A stretch of 64,000 bases of DNA from Desmodesmus armatus (GCA_007449985.2 VIIQ02000004.1:1022563-1086562); one strand, 5' to 3'. Shown: positions 1 through 13,700, counted from the stretch's first letter. Program-made: numbers and translations. Notes: generated from the sequence alone by a model not told the origin.

Positions 1-1302
1 AGGAGCCTGCTGCGGCTTTGCAGCAGGCTTCTGCTGCTGCTGGGGAGAAGGGGCAGGCTGCTGCGCCTGCTGGACGGGTGCTGCCTTCTGCTGCTGCCCT
101 GGTGGTGCTGCTGCTGCTGCCGCTTTTTGCTGCGGCTGGGGCTGTGCTGCTGCCGCCGACTTCTGCTGCGGCGTTGCTTGCTTTTGTTGCTGCTGCTGCT
201 GCTGCCGTGGTGCGCCCGGCTTCTGCTTCTGCTGCGGAGTCCCTTGTGCAGGTTGTGCGGCTGGTGCTGCTGCTGCTGGCCGCTGAGAGGGTGATGCCTT
301 CTGCTGCTGTCCAATTGAGGCGGGCTTCTGTTGCTGCTGTGCTGGCTGGGGTCGCTGCTGCTGCTTCTGCTGCTTCGGCGGCTGCTGTTGCTGCTGTGGC
401 GGCTGCTGCGGAGGCTGCTGCGGCTGCCCCAGTGCTGCATGCTCCTCCTGGGTCAGCACCCTGCCGTTCTTTGTGACCCAAAAGCCGGGGCAGCCGTCCA
501 AGCGGACTGCGCAGCCGGCACACCATGCAGGAGGCAGAACAGGACACATGCAGGAAACATGCAGGACAGGTGAGAGTGTGCTGACGAGGGGTTGAGGCGG
601 GTGCTGACAGGTGCATGTCCTGCACAGGGTGTATGCGCACACATGGGGTTCACATTGTGCTTCACATTGACAAGGAATGCGTGCTGGGGAGTGTGCTGGA
701 GCCCTCCACACACGCACAGCCATGCGCACGGACCAAAGCACCACCAGCAGCGCCACCAGCATCCACAAACAGCGTTCCACCAAGTAAAGGTGCCTGCAGC
801 CAGCCAACCAGCGCTGATAGCACAGCAGCGGTCAGCTGTGCTGACCTCCTCACCTGCAGACTGCCCACTCTTGAAACTGTGCTGCAGGGTCTCTTGGGCT
901 TTGGGAGGCTTCTTTTTCTTGGTGTCGGGACATACGTCGATCTTGGAGCACGTCTCGCAGTAGAAAGCCATGTCCCAAATCTTCAGCTGGACCTCCCTGC
1001 TGTCGTCTAGATGCAGCACAGTCGGGAAGCACAACGGGCACCTGCCGTGCTGGCACCTGCAACATACAGCATATGTAGCTCACGTACTAACCAAGTTGTT
1101 GTATTCAGAGTATCTATCAGCTGGGTGGATAGTCCAAGGCCACACATGCATGTGTTGGGCAGATTACTGCTGCTGTAGGAGCAGCGCACCAGCGATGGTT
1201 GGCACAGGGCACACAGCCCTTCTTGACGCCGCATACTTCACACTTGAGTCGCACAGGCTCTCTCTTGGCCTTATAGGGATTGACTTGTGGCTTTGGAGCC
1301 AT
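1..1302 (-). CDS. Cys-rich, Gln/Pro/Ala-rich protein, 5' part (runs off left edge)
   Basis: Three exons are supported: 1302-1190, 1056-854 and 506 to beyond position 1. Donors read TG/GTGCGC and CAG/GTGAGG, acceptors GCAG/GTGCC and GCAG/TCCGC, and the phases 2 and 1 match across both introns. The start ATG at 1302 gives MAPKPQVNPYKAKREPVR. The N-terminus has closely spaced Cys pairs (KCEVCGVKKGCVPC, HGRCPLC, YCETCSKIDVC) suggesting a zinc-binding module, then a Lys-rich stretch (DTKKKKPPK). Exon 3 starts RLDGCPGFWVTKNGRVLTQ and becomes an open Gln/Pro/Ala-rich tract to the window edge. I do not recognise the family. The Cys spacing resembles compound zinc fingers, but no named domain can be assigned. 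No stop is in view, so the length is unknown. Confidence 0.6.
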
Positions 1303-2659
1303 TGGGAGCTATCAACGTGGGGAAGTTGCACTGTTGAGCAGACTGCTGATCACATGGTGACTTTGAAGCACACTCGGAAGCCACAAGGAACTACAGCAGT
1401 TGAAAAGTGATTGAGGTGCGATATCATTCAAAGAAAGCGTAGCAAAAGCGGCTCCAAGGGAGATGCGGGCCAGCACGCCATGCCCAGCAGTGCTGAGCGG
1501 TGCTAGCAAGCCATCAACTTGATGGAAGGCCCAACCATTCATAGACGTGTTGCACTTGACTGCGCTGGCTGGCTGGACTTTCTGCATTGCAACTGACAGC
1601 ATGCTGAGCATAGCATGTCACCCCTGTCACACTGTTAGTCAGCAATTAGTAATCTTCTCTCCTCTGAAAGCCTGCAAGTTGCCGCATTTTCAGCTTCCCT
1701 GCTCCTTCACCCTTCCCTGCTGTTCACATGAGCAGGCTGCGTCTACAGCTCTCAGAGTCTGGCAGCCAGACTGCTGTGTCACCGCCAACAACACCCATCG
1801 CTGCCCAACTGCACCGTCCAAAGCAGTGTGATTCTCAATGATGTTACCTTTTCACCAAGCATACGACACGCCAGCCAATTAGCACCACAAACACGCTGCA
1901 CCATTGCTCAACCAGGATGGATGAATGGAATCTCGACAGGCAGGGTTGACAGTCAGGACCCAACCGGCGACAGACGTCACCATATTGCCATGTGGTTGCC
2001 GGCTGGCGTGCATGAGCCACTGTCCAACATAGCATACCATGGCACGGCAGCAACACTCACATCCCGCAGGCCCCCTCACTGGGCGAGATGTGGAGCGCAG
2101 ACGGCCACAAATGGCAAGCAGCAACTTGGCAGAAAGTGTGATGCAGCGCCCAGCAAACACCGGCTTCAAACTGGTCACGCTGTCAGTGCAAGACCTGACC
2201 CCAGCACAACTCAGTCAGCACAACAGCGACACCCGTACAGTCCTGGTGCACCTTCGGAGAGCGCAAAACAAAGGGTGGTCCCATCGGACAGCTGGTGCGC
2301 AAGAAAACCGACAATGCCTCATCAAGACATGCACAGGATACCAAGCAAACACGTCAAAGCAAACAACATGCAGATATGTGTGCCAGATCATGCCGCATGT
2401 CTGAGGCTGTCCCTTGCTAGCACAAACACCCCCTGTGTCTACACCCGCAGCACTCAACACGGGAAAGGTGTGTGGCGGTGTGGGCGGGCGATGGACGACA
2501 ACGGAACAGACACTGGGACAGCCACACACGCCCGCAACAGACACAGACCGACAACGCCGCAGCGCAACAGGCATACGGTATCACACAATGAAACCATGTA
2601 GAACGCTGCCAGCAGGAACCTCACACATGCCCCAAACACAACTGCTGCCAGCACCCAAG
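1303..2659. other. Intergenic region between two minus-strand genes
   Basis: It lies between the start of the left-edge gene and the stop of the SR/CCCH gene. Open frames here have biased, family-free composition and no convincing exon. It should hold the promoter of the left-edge gene next to 1302 and the 3' UTR of the neighbour next to 2659. I see no clear TATA box or repeat. Confidence 0.4.
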
Positions 2660-2745
2660 TCAACGACGCTGTCCATACAGTGCTGCATAAGGGTTGACCG
2701 GCCCGCCGCCAGGCGGCCGCTGCTGCTGCTGCTGCTGGGGCTGGA

Positions 2746-2789
<44 letters not shown>

Positions 2790-4585
2790 GGTGGGAACTG
2801 CATCTGTGGTGGTGCAGTCGGCATCCCAAATGCACCCTGGGCTGGTCCGCCCATGGGGCCCCTGGGACCCCCAGGTGACATCATCCCCCTTGGGCCCCCT
2901 GGGGACAGCATCGGCGCCCCAGCTGGCCCACCAAAGCCCTGCTGCATTGGTCCACCCGGCCCACTGGGTGAGGGGACCTGGCCCATTGGTCCTGGCCCAC
3001 CCATGGGTCCTGGACCACCTGGTCCACCTGGCCCACCCATTGGTCTGGGGCCACCCATGGAACCCATAGGTCCACCTGGCCCACCCATTCCTGGTGGTGG
3101 TTGCGGCCCCTGGCCCATACCTCCGGGACCACCTGGCCCACCACCAGCCCATGGCGGCTGCTGCTGCTGCTGCTGCTGTAGCCAAGGTGGTGGGGGACCC
3201 ATGGGAGGACCTCCCGGACCCCCTGGGAACGGGGGTGGTGGGCCGCCAGGTGGCATACCTGGGTGCTGCTGATGCTGCTGCTGCTGCTGCATGGGCTGCT
3301 GCTGCTGCTGCTGCTGCTGCCAAGGGCCTGGGGGCGGCGGACCCTGCTGCTGCTGTTGTGGTGGCGGCCACATCTGCTGCTGAGGAGGCTGCATCTGCTG
3401 CTGCTGCTGCTGGAAAGGAGGGGGTGGTGGGCCCCCCATCCCAGGAGGCATCCCCATCTGCTGCTGTGGCTGCTGCTGCTGCTGCTGCTGCTGCTGTGGC
3501 AGCTGCTGCATTAGAGGCATACTGCCGGGCGGTGGAGGTCCGGCACCATGTGGACCTGGACCTGGCCCGGGCACCTGCTGCTGCTGCTGCTGCTGCGGCA
3601 CCTGCTGCGGTTGCTGCTGCTGAGGTGGGGGGGGGGAGGTGGCGGGGGCGGTGGGGTGCAGCTGGCCCCTTGCTGCCGACCTCCTCCACATCTTCTTCGT
3701 CCTCATCTCCTGATGGAGGCGGGGGCGGGGTGCCCTCACTGGATGAGTCATCACCAGAACCTGGCCCAGATGCATCACCTGGCCCATTCACTCCATCTGG
3801 ACCAGCAGCTGCTGGTGGGCCAGCAGCAGCAGGGCCAGGTCCAGCAGGGGGAAGCCCCTGGGACGGAGGTCCCTGGGGAGGTGGCCCAAAACCCTGGGGA
3901 GGGGGCTGACCAAACCCTGGCCCAAACATCCCTGGCTGCTGCTGCTGCTGCTGCTGGTGAGGTGGGAAGCCGGGCCCCATCATCGGCGGCGGTTGTGGGC
4001 CAGGTATGCCGGGTGGGCCAGGTCCCATCCCTGGATGCGGAAGGGACCCCTGGTGAAACAGGCCCTGCTGCATCTGCTGCTGCATCATGTGCAGGATCTG
4101 CTGCTCCAGCTGCTGCTGCTGCTGCTGCTGGGGTTGTGCCAAGGTGGGGTAGGCCCAAACCCTGCAGCAGGTGGCCGAGGGCCCCCTGCAGCAGCAGCAG
4201 CTGCTGCTGCTGCTGCTGCCGATGCAGCAGCCACCATCGCTTGCTTCACATCTGCTGCTGATGGCGGCGCTGCTGCTGCTGCTGCTGGAGGTTGGCCGGT
4301 GGCGCCGGCATCTCCTGCCTCGAAATCATAGGCAGGGCCATCTGCTGTGCGCTTGGGTAGGGGAGGGGGCCCTCCCTCCACACCCCCTGCTGCCACACCC
4401 TCCCCTGGCTGCCCAGCAGCAGCAGCAGCAGCAGCAGCAGCGCCATCAGCAGCAGCAGCAGTAGCCATCTTGGCAGGCTTGAACACTGCCTTCCGCTGTG
4501 GCATGAGGTTGTTCTTGCGAATGAGCATGAAGCCCACACCACTGCTTTTCTTCTTCTCCTCTTTGCCACCACTGTCGTCCTCCGC

Positions 4586-4622
<37 letters not shown>

Positions 4623-6482
4623 TGCTGTGGTTGATCCTCTGCTGCTGCAGCTGCACCTTCGTGCTTCTGCTGCTTGGGTGCTGCTGTAGCCTCGGCATCC
4701 AGAGAAGGGGCTGTGGCAAGCTGCTGCTGCTGCTGCTGCTGCTCCTCCTCCTGCTTGACAGCCTTGCTGCCAGCTTCAGCTGCTGCTGGTGCCGCATTGC
4801 TGTCACCATCACCCTCATCACCAGCATCAGCAGCAGCAACAGCAGCAGCCGCCGCAGAGACATCTGGTGATGCCGCTGCTGCTGCTGCTGGCTCCTCTCG
4901 TCCTGCCGCGCCCTCAGGCTTGCATGCAGCAGCAGCAGCAGCAGCAGCGGCGGCGGCTGCAGCAGTGTCCTCTGCTGGTGCTGCTGCTGCTCCTACTGCT
5001 GCTGCTGCTGCTGCTGGAGGCGGTTTGATCAACCCCTGCTCGATCAGCAGCTGGCGGGTAGGGCCCTTGTAGTCAGCAGGGGGCATGAATGACTCATCCA
5101 ACTCCACCAACTGCCGCATCACCATCTGTTTCTCCTCCATACACTCAACCTTGGCAGTAATGATAGTATCCGCATCAGCAGCACCGCCGCGCCGCATTGC
5201 TGCCGCATCGCTGCCGGCGGCGGCTGCCACAGCGGCAGCAATGGCGGCGGGGGGTAGGCCGGCTGAGCGGGCATGGTACCAACTGAGCAGCTTGTCTTGG
5301 TCACTGAGTGCCTGCAGGATTGTGCTGTACGCCGCTCGCGCTGACTGAAGCTGCGGGTAAAATACAAGTGACAGGGCAGCAAACAGGCGTGCGGGCAGAG
5401 CACTTGAGTAGTGGACATTGATGTTTGGTAGGGGGGGGGGGGGGCAGACTTGCGCTGTAGATTACAACAGCACAAGCAGGCAGGCAAGCAGGACAAGCAG
5501 GACAGTGTGCCAGGTGTGGTTGATGGGGTGCATGTTGATGCCAAGGAGGGGGTCAAAGGTGGGGCTGAGGTTGCACAGGCTGCCTACACAACACAACACA
5601 ACATGCCCATGTTGGTTCCATCTGTTGAATCGGCAGGGTAGAAACCGCCAGGGGTTGGCCCACCTGACACTTTCCACCTGTCAGATTCAAGATCAAAATC
5701 AATTTCCAAATCAAAGCATAGATCGAGTATTCCACTTATGTGTTCACACACAGCTCATGTTGCTCACCTTGGCTTGCTCTGGAGTCAAGCTGCTCTCCAC
5801 TGACACTCGTGCTGCTCCTGCTGCTCCTGCAGCAGGCATGCCAGCACCTGCTGCTGCTGCTGCTGCCACAGGTGCTGCTGCTGGCTGTGAGAGGCCCAGC
5901 AAGGCATCGTCATCCTGCTCCTCCAACTGACGCAGACGCTCCTGCACACAGCACAGACATGACTTCAACTGTAGACTCCATGATTGTACAAACATAACTG
6001 GACTCTGTCATGGATTCATGACACCTGCGTATACATCAGATAGCTACTACTGGAAAGCTGTTGGTCTGCCCAGTTCAACCAGTGTGACGAGCACCGCCCA
6101 GCAAGGACAGTATCCAGTCCTGACACCCCCTTCCCAAGTGTACAAGATGTACATTCGTATTGACACCCCCCTCCCCCAAAAAAAACACATCATATCAGAC
6201 AACATACTGCCACCACCTCAGTCTTCCTCTTCCTTTCATCCAAAACCATCAATCAAACCTCCCACAGTCACTAAGTAATAAATATATAAGTAATAAATAT
6301 ATAAGTAATAAATATAATTTCATCCAACCCCATCAATCAAACCTCCCACAGTCACTAAGTAGTACACAAGCACAGGAAGACCATCTATTCAACTGCACAA
6401 CACTGTGGCTGTCTCCTCCGAACATGTGTCCATCCATTGGGTCTACCCACTTCATCCAGTGTGGACAGCATCAATAAATCAA

Positions 6483-6542
<60 letters not shown>

Positions 6543-6567
6543 AAATAAATAAATAAATAAATAAATA

Positions 6568-6602
<35 letters not shown>

Positions 6603-9257
6603 AAATAAATCAATCAATTGACGCCCAGTGCTCAACAGCATCCATCCATGCCACCCCCCTTTCAACACCATGCACTGCCCCCTACCTCTGTTTTCTTCTT
6701 CCTCTCTGCCCGTGCAGCAGATATCCTCAACTCCGCTGGCATCTCCTCCGCCCTCTTGCCCGCCAACACCCCCACAGCCTTCAACACTGCAGCACTGCCA
6801 GCAACACCCCCCAAGCTGCCCACACTGCTCGAGCTACTGCCCGGGGCCGATGCCAGCGCTGCTGCTGGGTATTGTATCCCTGCTGCCGCTGCTGCTGCGG
6901 GTGCGGAGGCTGCAACTGCTTGTTGGTGCACTGCTGCGACGCCGGGGACTGACAGGGGGACTGAAATCGGGGCTGACATGAACACTCCTGCGAGGAGGCA
7001 AGGGATGTGTCAGTTGGTCGGAAGGACAGGGGATAAGCGCGGAGAACAAAACGCAGGGTACGCTTAGCAAGCACAACTTGGCAGAGTTTCATGGATTACG
7101 GTCCAACCATGCAACATCAACAACAGCAGCAGTACCAGTACCTGCAACAGTCGCAGTGATGATGCAACAGCAGCAGTAGCGGTAACAGACAAAGCAGTAA
7201 AATCAGTGCGTACCGGGCATTGCTCCTGGTGCCGAAGCCAGCGTCACCCCTGGAACACTGGCAAGAGGAACAGCCCCCGGCGCTGTCGCCACCGGCACCC
7301 CCCCTGGTGCCGTCGCCAGCTGCACCCCTCCTGGCGCAGTAGCAAGTGACCCCACTCCCCCTGGTGCTGATGCTACCACACCCACACCCGATGCATCTCC
7401 TGCAGCTCCTGCTGCTGCCCCTGCTGCTGTCCCTGCTGCTGCTGCTGCACCTGCAGGCCCTGCTGCCCTACCAGCCATAGCAGTAGCCATAGACACGGCT
7501 GACAGCGCTGCATCGTGGTGTGCGGATAGCAGCGACGGGTGCGGCAGCGCCCGGTTGCCCTGCGTGATCGCCAGCGGCGCCGGGGCTGCAAACATCGGCG
7601 CGTGCGCGACACCTGCCGCACCGCTTGGGGAGCTTGCAGGATATGCCGCCGGCGCTGCTGCAGCCACAGGATCAGCAGCAGCAGCAGCGGCGGCGGCTGC
7701 GGCAGCAGCAGCAGCAGGGTGGGACCCCGCTGGACCCTCGTGCACAAAGTAGCAGCTGTTGCCGTGCTGACACAGACCAAGCTTCCACATCCTGCAAGGG
7801 TGGGGGTACTTCGGAGTATGTACTGCTGGCTCCGGCTGCCCTACCGGCGGCTGCTCCTGCTCCTGACTAAACACACTCTCCCCTGCCGCTGCTGCTGATA
7901 ATGATGTCTGTAGGGATGCTTGTGCTGCTGCTGGGGTATCCCTGGGTGTGGTGGGAGGTCTGTTGCGAGGGGCGTTTGTGGCGGGAAGCCCTGTTACTGC
8001 TGTCATCGGGTTGACCCCGGCAAGTAGCATCGCAGGAGCCCAACCCATTGCTGCTGCAGCAGCGGCAAGTGCTGGCCAGTTGCCCTGGAACCTCTCTTTC
8101 TTCTTAGTGTGACCGTGAGTGTGACCGTGGGGTCCGGCACCTGCCGCTGCTGCTGCTGATGCCGCTGCTGCCAGCGCAGCGCTGCCCTGCTGCTGCAAGG
8201 CAGCTGCTGAGACTCCTGCTGCTGGGTCTGCCCCTGCAGTGGTACCAGCAGCAGCACCAGCAGCATCACCCTCCTCCCTAGCCCTCTTGCCAGCAGTAGG
8301 ACTGCGATCCTTACTGCTGCGCCGCTTGCGGTCCCTGCTCCTGCTCCTGCTTTTGCTGCGGCCTCTGCTGCTCTTGCCCGCTGTGCGGCCTGCACTGCGG
8401 CTGCGCGCGCGCTCCCCGGCGCCATCCCTACGCTTGCTGCTGCTGCGCTGCTTTTGCTTGTCCCTGCTGCTGCTGCGCTTGCGTTGCCGGTCCCTGCTGC
8501 TGCTGCGTTGACGGCCGCTCTTGCCCCTACTACTGCTGCGCTTTCTTGACCCCTGTTTGTCTCGCCCCTTGTCCCTGCTCCTGCTGCGTTGCTGCTGCTG
8601 CTGCTTTGGTCGCTCGCGGTCCCGGCTGCTGCTGCGTTTGCGGGACCGTCCGTCCCTGCTGCTGCTGCGCCGGCGGGTGCGTTTGTCCCTACTGCTGCTG
8701 CGGGGTCGCGCTCTGCCGCTGCTGCGTCCTGTGGGGCTGCGTTGCCGGGAGCTGCGCTCCTTGCTGCTTCGCCGCTTGGGGCTGCGGCTGCGGCTGCGAC
8801 GTCTTCCTGGCTGCTGCTGCCCCTCCTGCTTGCCTGATCTGCCATCCCTGCTGCGGCTGCGTTGGCGTATGCTGGATTTGAGCTGCCTGCTGCTGCGCTT
8901 GCCATCGCCGCGCTTCAAGGACGAGGACTTGGGTTGAGACTTGTCTCTTTCTGGACCCTGCTCCTTTTCCTGCTCCTGCATCTGCTGCTGTTTCTGCTTC
9001 TGTGTGCTGGTGTCTGCAGAGTCTGCTGCTTCTGCAGGTTGTGCAGGAGACTGCTGCTTGTCACCTGCTGCATCACCGTTTGCGTTGCCTTCCGATTGTC
9101 GGGCTTCATGCTCAGGCGAACCTGCTGGGCTGCTGCCGTGGCCATTCATTGCTGGGCTGCTGTCACCTGACTGCTTCTGCTGTTGCTGCTGCACTGCAGC
9201 GGTCTCAGGCTCTTCACTAGCTGCATCCTGCGGGACGCTGTCCTTATCTTCATTCAT
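2660..9257 (-). CDS. SR-rich protein with a CCCH zinc finger and Pro/Gln/Gly-rich C-terminus (putative RNA-processing factor)
   Basis: Four main exons: 9257-7214, 6987-6686, 5941-5768 and 5350-2660, with consensus donors (CCCG/GTACGC, GAG/GTAGGG, AAG/GTGAGC), acceptors ending in CAG, and matching phases, about 1,700 residues. Exon 1 begins MNEDKDSVPQDAASEE, carries a long Arg-Ser domain (RSSSRD/KRSSSRD units, about residues 105-340) and one CCCH finger (CRMWKLGLCQHGNSCYFVH, about residue 490). Exon 2 has AELRISAARAERKKKTE; exon 4 starts LQSARAAYSTILQALSDQDK, contains an Ala/Gln-rich stretch and GVGFMLIRKNNLMPQRK, and ends in a Pro/Gln/Gly-rich region closing NPYAALYGQRR. RS domains plus CCCH fingers are typical of nuclear pre-mRNA processing proteins; the exact orthologue is not recognised. 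The frame shifts near 4145 and returns near 3620-3680, by indels or tiny introns (a GT-AG pair at 3680-3620 would remove 61 bases). Confidence 0.7.
6235..6360. repeat. Intronic direct repeat, about 80 bp apart, flanking TAAATATA units
   Basis: In intron 2 of the SR/CCCH gene a segment reading CATCAATCAAACCTCCCACA occurs near 6248 and again near 6327, each time followed by GTCACTAAGTA. Between them are three short AT-rich units (AAGTAATAAATATAT). The copies are nearly identical, so the duplication looks recent. Confidence 0.75.
6472..6619. repeat. (AATA)n / (AATC)n tetranucleotide microsatellite
   Basis: Nearly pure AATA repeats run for about 100 bases, interrupted by an AATC block and ending in mixed units. 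It lies in intron 2 of the SR/CCCH gene. It is one of very few AT-rich tracts in a window dominated by CAG/CTG and C/G runs. Confidence 0.95.
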
Positions 9258-9882
9258 TGCTGGATCAGCGTTATCTGGCTAGATCTCTCGCCGGGCTGAG
9301 TGAGAAATCGCTGGGCAGACAAGATCACACCATAAAGCTCATGGCTGCAATGTGTGTGCGATCATCAATGAAACGAACCACAGCCTTAATGGCAAAATAA
9401 AGCGCCCATGCGCGAGCGGTCATGAGCCATGTGCCATATCCCCTCTTAGCTCTGCTGTCATTTGTGTCACTAATGCCTGTGAATACTGCTGTGCATCAGC
9501 AGGCTTCCTCACACATATTCCTTCTTGTATTTTGTCTTCGCATGGCATTCTGTTGCCTCTCACAACTGTTCAAAAGCGATCTCTTGTGCAGCTGCAGTGC
9601 AGCTGTGCCACACGTTCATCACCATCAGAGTAGTATAACCCCCTCTGAGCCCACTCATTTCGTAGAATAGCAGCCCCAAGATCATATGTATGCTATCATC
9701 AAGCCTCAGCAGTTGGCCACGGGCTACAAGTACTTGTACAGTGTCAAGGTAGCCAGCCTGGAGCAGGCTCGACAGGTCTGAAGCAGAGGGCAGTGCACAA
9801 GCAGCTGGACCAGTATCCAGCTGGGAGCTGAATACATCACACCCATTAGTCAACAAGCACGAAGGCTGTGCTGTGACAGTGC
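9258..9882. promoter_or_regulatory. Divergent intergenic region between the SR/CCCH gene and ERCC1
   Basis: About 625 bases separate the two start codons (9257 minus, 9883 plus), so both promoters must lie here. I see no unambiguous TATA box. A minus-strand open stretch at 9560-9856 has an ankyrin-like phrase (LLQAGYLDTVQVLVARG) but no start or splice support. Confidence 0.4.
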
Positions 9883-10688
9883 ATGGGTGACTTCAGTTTC
9901 CTGGACTCGCAGCCGCCCCTACAGCGCAACAGCAACAGGTGCGATGATCCACACATGCCTGCCTAAGTCCATGGTGGTGGAATGGTGGTGTAAGGGGTGC
10001 AAGAACAGCTGCTTCATCGCTGCCTTGTTGACTGCTGTGGTGTGACCAACCTACGTCTGTATTCTGGGGGTTTCAAGTTAGGGGGATCGGCATGTGATGC
10101 CTGCCAGCCTGGTTCATTGCAGGCAACAACAACAGCAGCAGCCCCCAGCACCTGGAGCAGCTGGCGGCAGCAATGTGGCAGCCGCAACCCCATATACGTC
10201 CCAGCAGCAGCAGCAGCAGCGTGCGCGCATTCAGCTGCCAAGCTTCCGCCAGGTGGGGTGTCAGTGCTGCACCAGCATGGCAAACCTGCAGCGGAGGTTC
10301 TGCTGGTCATGCTATCCGTCAGTCCACATCATTGCCATGAACGCATGCCGCTGCTGTTCACCTAGCTATACAGGCAGCAACAGCTGACCCTACACGCACA
10401 TTAACATGTTTGAAAAAACGGGCGGAAGCCTTTGGGAAGCAGGTGCTTGCCCACCCCAAGAAGGTCAATGGAAAGGTGTTCTTGCAAAGCCGCAGCCGTT
10501 TTGCAGGAAAAGAATCTCAGTGGTTTTGCGTGCATTACTGCCACCTTGGCAGCTGTGGCCAGCAAGAACGACGAACGGCTCATCAACATTGCTGGTGCAT
10601 CGCACAGGTACAAGCAGCAGAGGCACCATCGAAACCTGCCAACGCATTCAGACCGGCAGCGAGCGGCACCCAGCAGCAACAACAGCAA

Positions 10689-10723
<35 letters not shown>

Positions 10724-13700
10724 GCCGGCATGGCTGCAGCAGCAGCAGACGCCAGCACCTGGTGGTGCCGCTGCCAACACTAGCACAGCGGCAGCACCAC
10801 AGCAACCACAAGCAGCCGCCGCCGCCGCAGCAGCAGCAGCAGCAGCGCGGCAGCAGCCGTCGTGGATGGCCTCCCTCCCTTCCATGACCCTCAATACCCA
10901 ACTGCCGCGGTTCAGTCAGAAAGCAGGGGGTGCTTCAGTTGGAGCTGCCATTGGTATCGCAAGGCCAAGCGTACCCCTGCCGCAGTCAGCAGCAGCTGCT
11001 GCTGCTGCTGCTGCTGGAGGGGGGCTTGGCAGCCATCCAGCTGGCGGGCAGCAGCAGGTGGGTCCAAGTGGTCTTTTGCTGGCCTTAATTTAGGCAGATG
11101 CCGCATTGGCAATGGAGGTAGCGGTATCACAAGACTACCGTTACGATTACTGGCGTGTTCTTGCTTAGACCACCCTCGGTGTAGATGTTCAGGGTCGGAC
11201 ATGCACTTTCATGGGGGTTGTGCATTCGTAAACCCCAGGCATTGCCATCTACATGTTTCCATATATATGGAAGAATTGGGTCCCTGCAGTATACAGGGGA
11301 TTGCTGTAAGAAGTGGTGCTGCACCTAGCACCGGAGTTGTTGCTGTAACCAACGCAGGGGCCTGCTTGCTATCAAGCACTGACCTGCCAATGCTCCTTTG
11401 GTGCTGTGATGTTGGCAGGCAGGTGCCATGTCGGGAGGTGCTGCCGGCCCCTCTGCCAGCCAACCACCGCCGGCGCTGCCGCAGCCGCAGCAGCAGCAGG
11501 TGCCTATCAATGCAGTGTTGGTCAGCAGACGTCAACAGGGCAACCCCGTCCTGAAACACATCAAGTAGGTGCACAGCCTTCTTTTGGAAAGTCCGTCTAT
11601 GTGCGGCTTTCACCTATTCAGTTTGTGTCTAGCTTGTGCCTCTTTCACCTTCTAGCTGGATCCATGCTTTGTGTGCTGTGCACGCAGTAAGCCAGAGTAA
11701 TTTATGGATACCTGCAAATTTGAAGGAGGGGTGGTGGAGAATGCTTCTCCAAGTGTGAATCGTCCCAAATCTGGTAGGCAGTGCCAATCATATCTGGGGC
11801 GGATGTGTCTACCTGCAACAACACCCCTTTGCTACAACCACCACCACCACCACTCCCCCACCCACCACCACCCCACCCATGTCTTGTTGCTGCCTGCAGG
11901 TCAGTGCGCTGGGTGTTTGCAGACATCGTGCCTGACTACCTCTGTGGCCAGAACACAGCTGTGCTCTTCCTTAGCCTCAGGTGGGGCCTGTGGGAGGGCA
12001 TGTGATGGGATGCCGCACCGCACTGTAGTGTACTGTACTGGCACACCCTGCATTGTGCTTGAGGTGGTGAAAAGGTCGGAGGAGGGCAGTGTCGGGATGG
12101 GCGGTAAAACCTTGTCATCCTGGTGATCGACATGGGTGCAGTGAACAAACGTTCCACCAGACTCGAGACAGGACTGCGCTCATAAACAGTCATGCCTATC
12201 CCTGTTTGATCTGCATTTCTTGGTTTCTACTTCAGTCATCATGCGTGGTTTTGTGTACCTGCGCCGTACTGCAGGTACCACCTGTTGCAGCCGGAGTACG
12301 TGTTGTCCCGCCTGCAGGCCCTGCAGCGTGCGTACCGCCTGGCCGTCCTGCTGCTGCTTGTGGATGCTGAGGAGGTGAGTTGCACTGCATGTTTTTGTTG
12401 TGCGTGCGATGCCACATGTATATGCTCGTGAACCCACATATGACTGGCACTTGGAATTAGTTGCTGAGGAGGTAGGTTGTGCGGCGTGGTGGCGTACTGC
12501 ATGGGTGGCCAGAGATGCACCCATGCACCCGACAATGACTGTAACTGGGAAGTGGGGTTTTTTAGCAAGGCTGAGCGTGAGGCACTGGGCAACACTGAAC
12601 TGTACTAGCCCAAGGTGGGGCCTTAGTCTTTAGCACCGCTTTTGGGACTCCTGTACTGTACTGCCAGTGACCTCATCATACTGTACTGTACTGACTGCAC
12701 TGTACCGTACCGTACCGCACTGTACTGTCACACCGTTGCATTGCGATTCAGGTGGTGAAGCCGCTGCTTGAGCTGCACAAGGCCACCCTGGGTGCCCATG
12801 CGGTGCTGGTGTGCGCTTGGAGCAATGAGGTGGATGGGGAAGCTTTTGGGTGCAACCACCCAGTGTCAGTGCGCAACTCAAGTGCCCCACCCAGTGTGAA
12901 TGCACCTGCAAGTGTGAATGCACCTGCAAAAAAAATGCACCTGCAAGTACACATTGTGTGCGCCCTCGAGCAATGAGGTGGATGGGGCCACTTTTGGGTG
13001 CTAACACTCAACATGAGTGCGCATGTAACAAATGCAAAATGCACCTGCAAGTACACATTGCGTGCGCCCTCGAGCAATGAGGTGGATGGGGAAGCTTTTG
13101 GGTGCACCCACCCAACATGAGTGCGGATCCAACAAATGCAAAATGCATTTGCAAGTACATGTGGCGTGCGTCTTGACCAATCAAGTGGATGGGTGTAGGC
13201 ATTCCTAGCGGCATGCGGTTGGCATTTACCAGGCGTATTGATCATTGGCTGCTTTGCAAAAGCATCCGATGTTCAATATGCTTGTTGGATGCCAATCGCA
13301 TGCTGCTAAGAATGCTGCACAAAGGTTTTGTGGTGGTTCAGGATCCAGGACAGGTCGGCATTGTGCTATGCCTTTCCTTGTCTGAATTTGCCCTCTAGAT
13401 TGGGGGGGGGGGGGGACCTCCTTCCTTGTGCTTTACATGTGTGTCGTTGCGGCGTGCTGTGCTGTGCCGTGTCGTGTCGTGATGCATGGTGTTCTCTACA
13501 GGAGTGTGCCCGCTACATTGAGACCTTCAAGGCATATGAAAACAGGCCGGCATCTTCCATCATGGAGCACACAGACACAGGTACAGGGGGGGGGGGGGCA
13601 CCCGTGGGACAGGGGGGGGGACCTGCGGGTGCAGTTTTGACATCTTGAACTTGTTGTTGTGCACGGACCCCCATCCGACAAAGGGAAGGAAGATACTGTG

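Noticed and set aside
2694..5230. Plus-strand Ala/Leu/Gly-rich frames opposite the SR/CCCH gene
   Set aside because: They are antisense shadows of CAG-repeat coding sequence. The minus strand has the coherent domains and splice phases.
8239..9282. Plus-strand Leu/Arg-rich frames opposite the RS domain
   Set aside because: They are shadows of the minus-strand Arg-Ser repeat region.
9560..9856. Minus-strand frame with an ankyrin-like phrase (LLQAGYLDTVQVLVARG)
   Set aside because: One short resemblance only, with no ATG start or flanking repeat. It lies in the presumed divergent promoter region.
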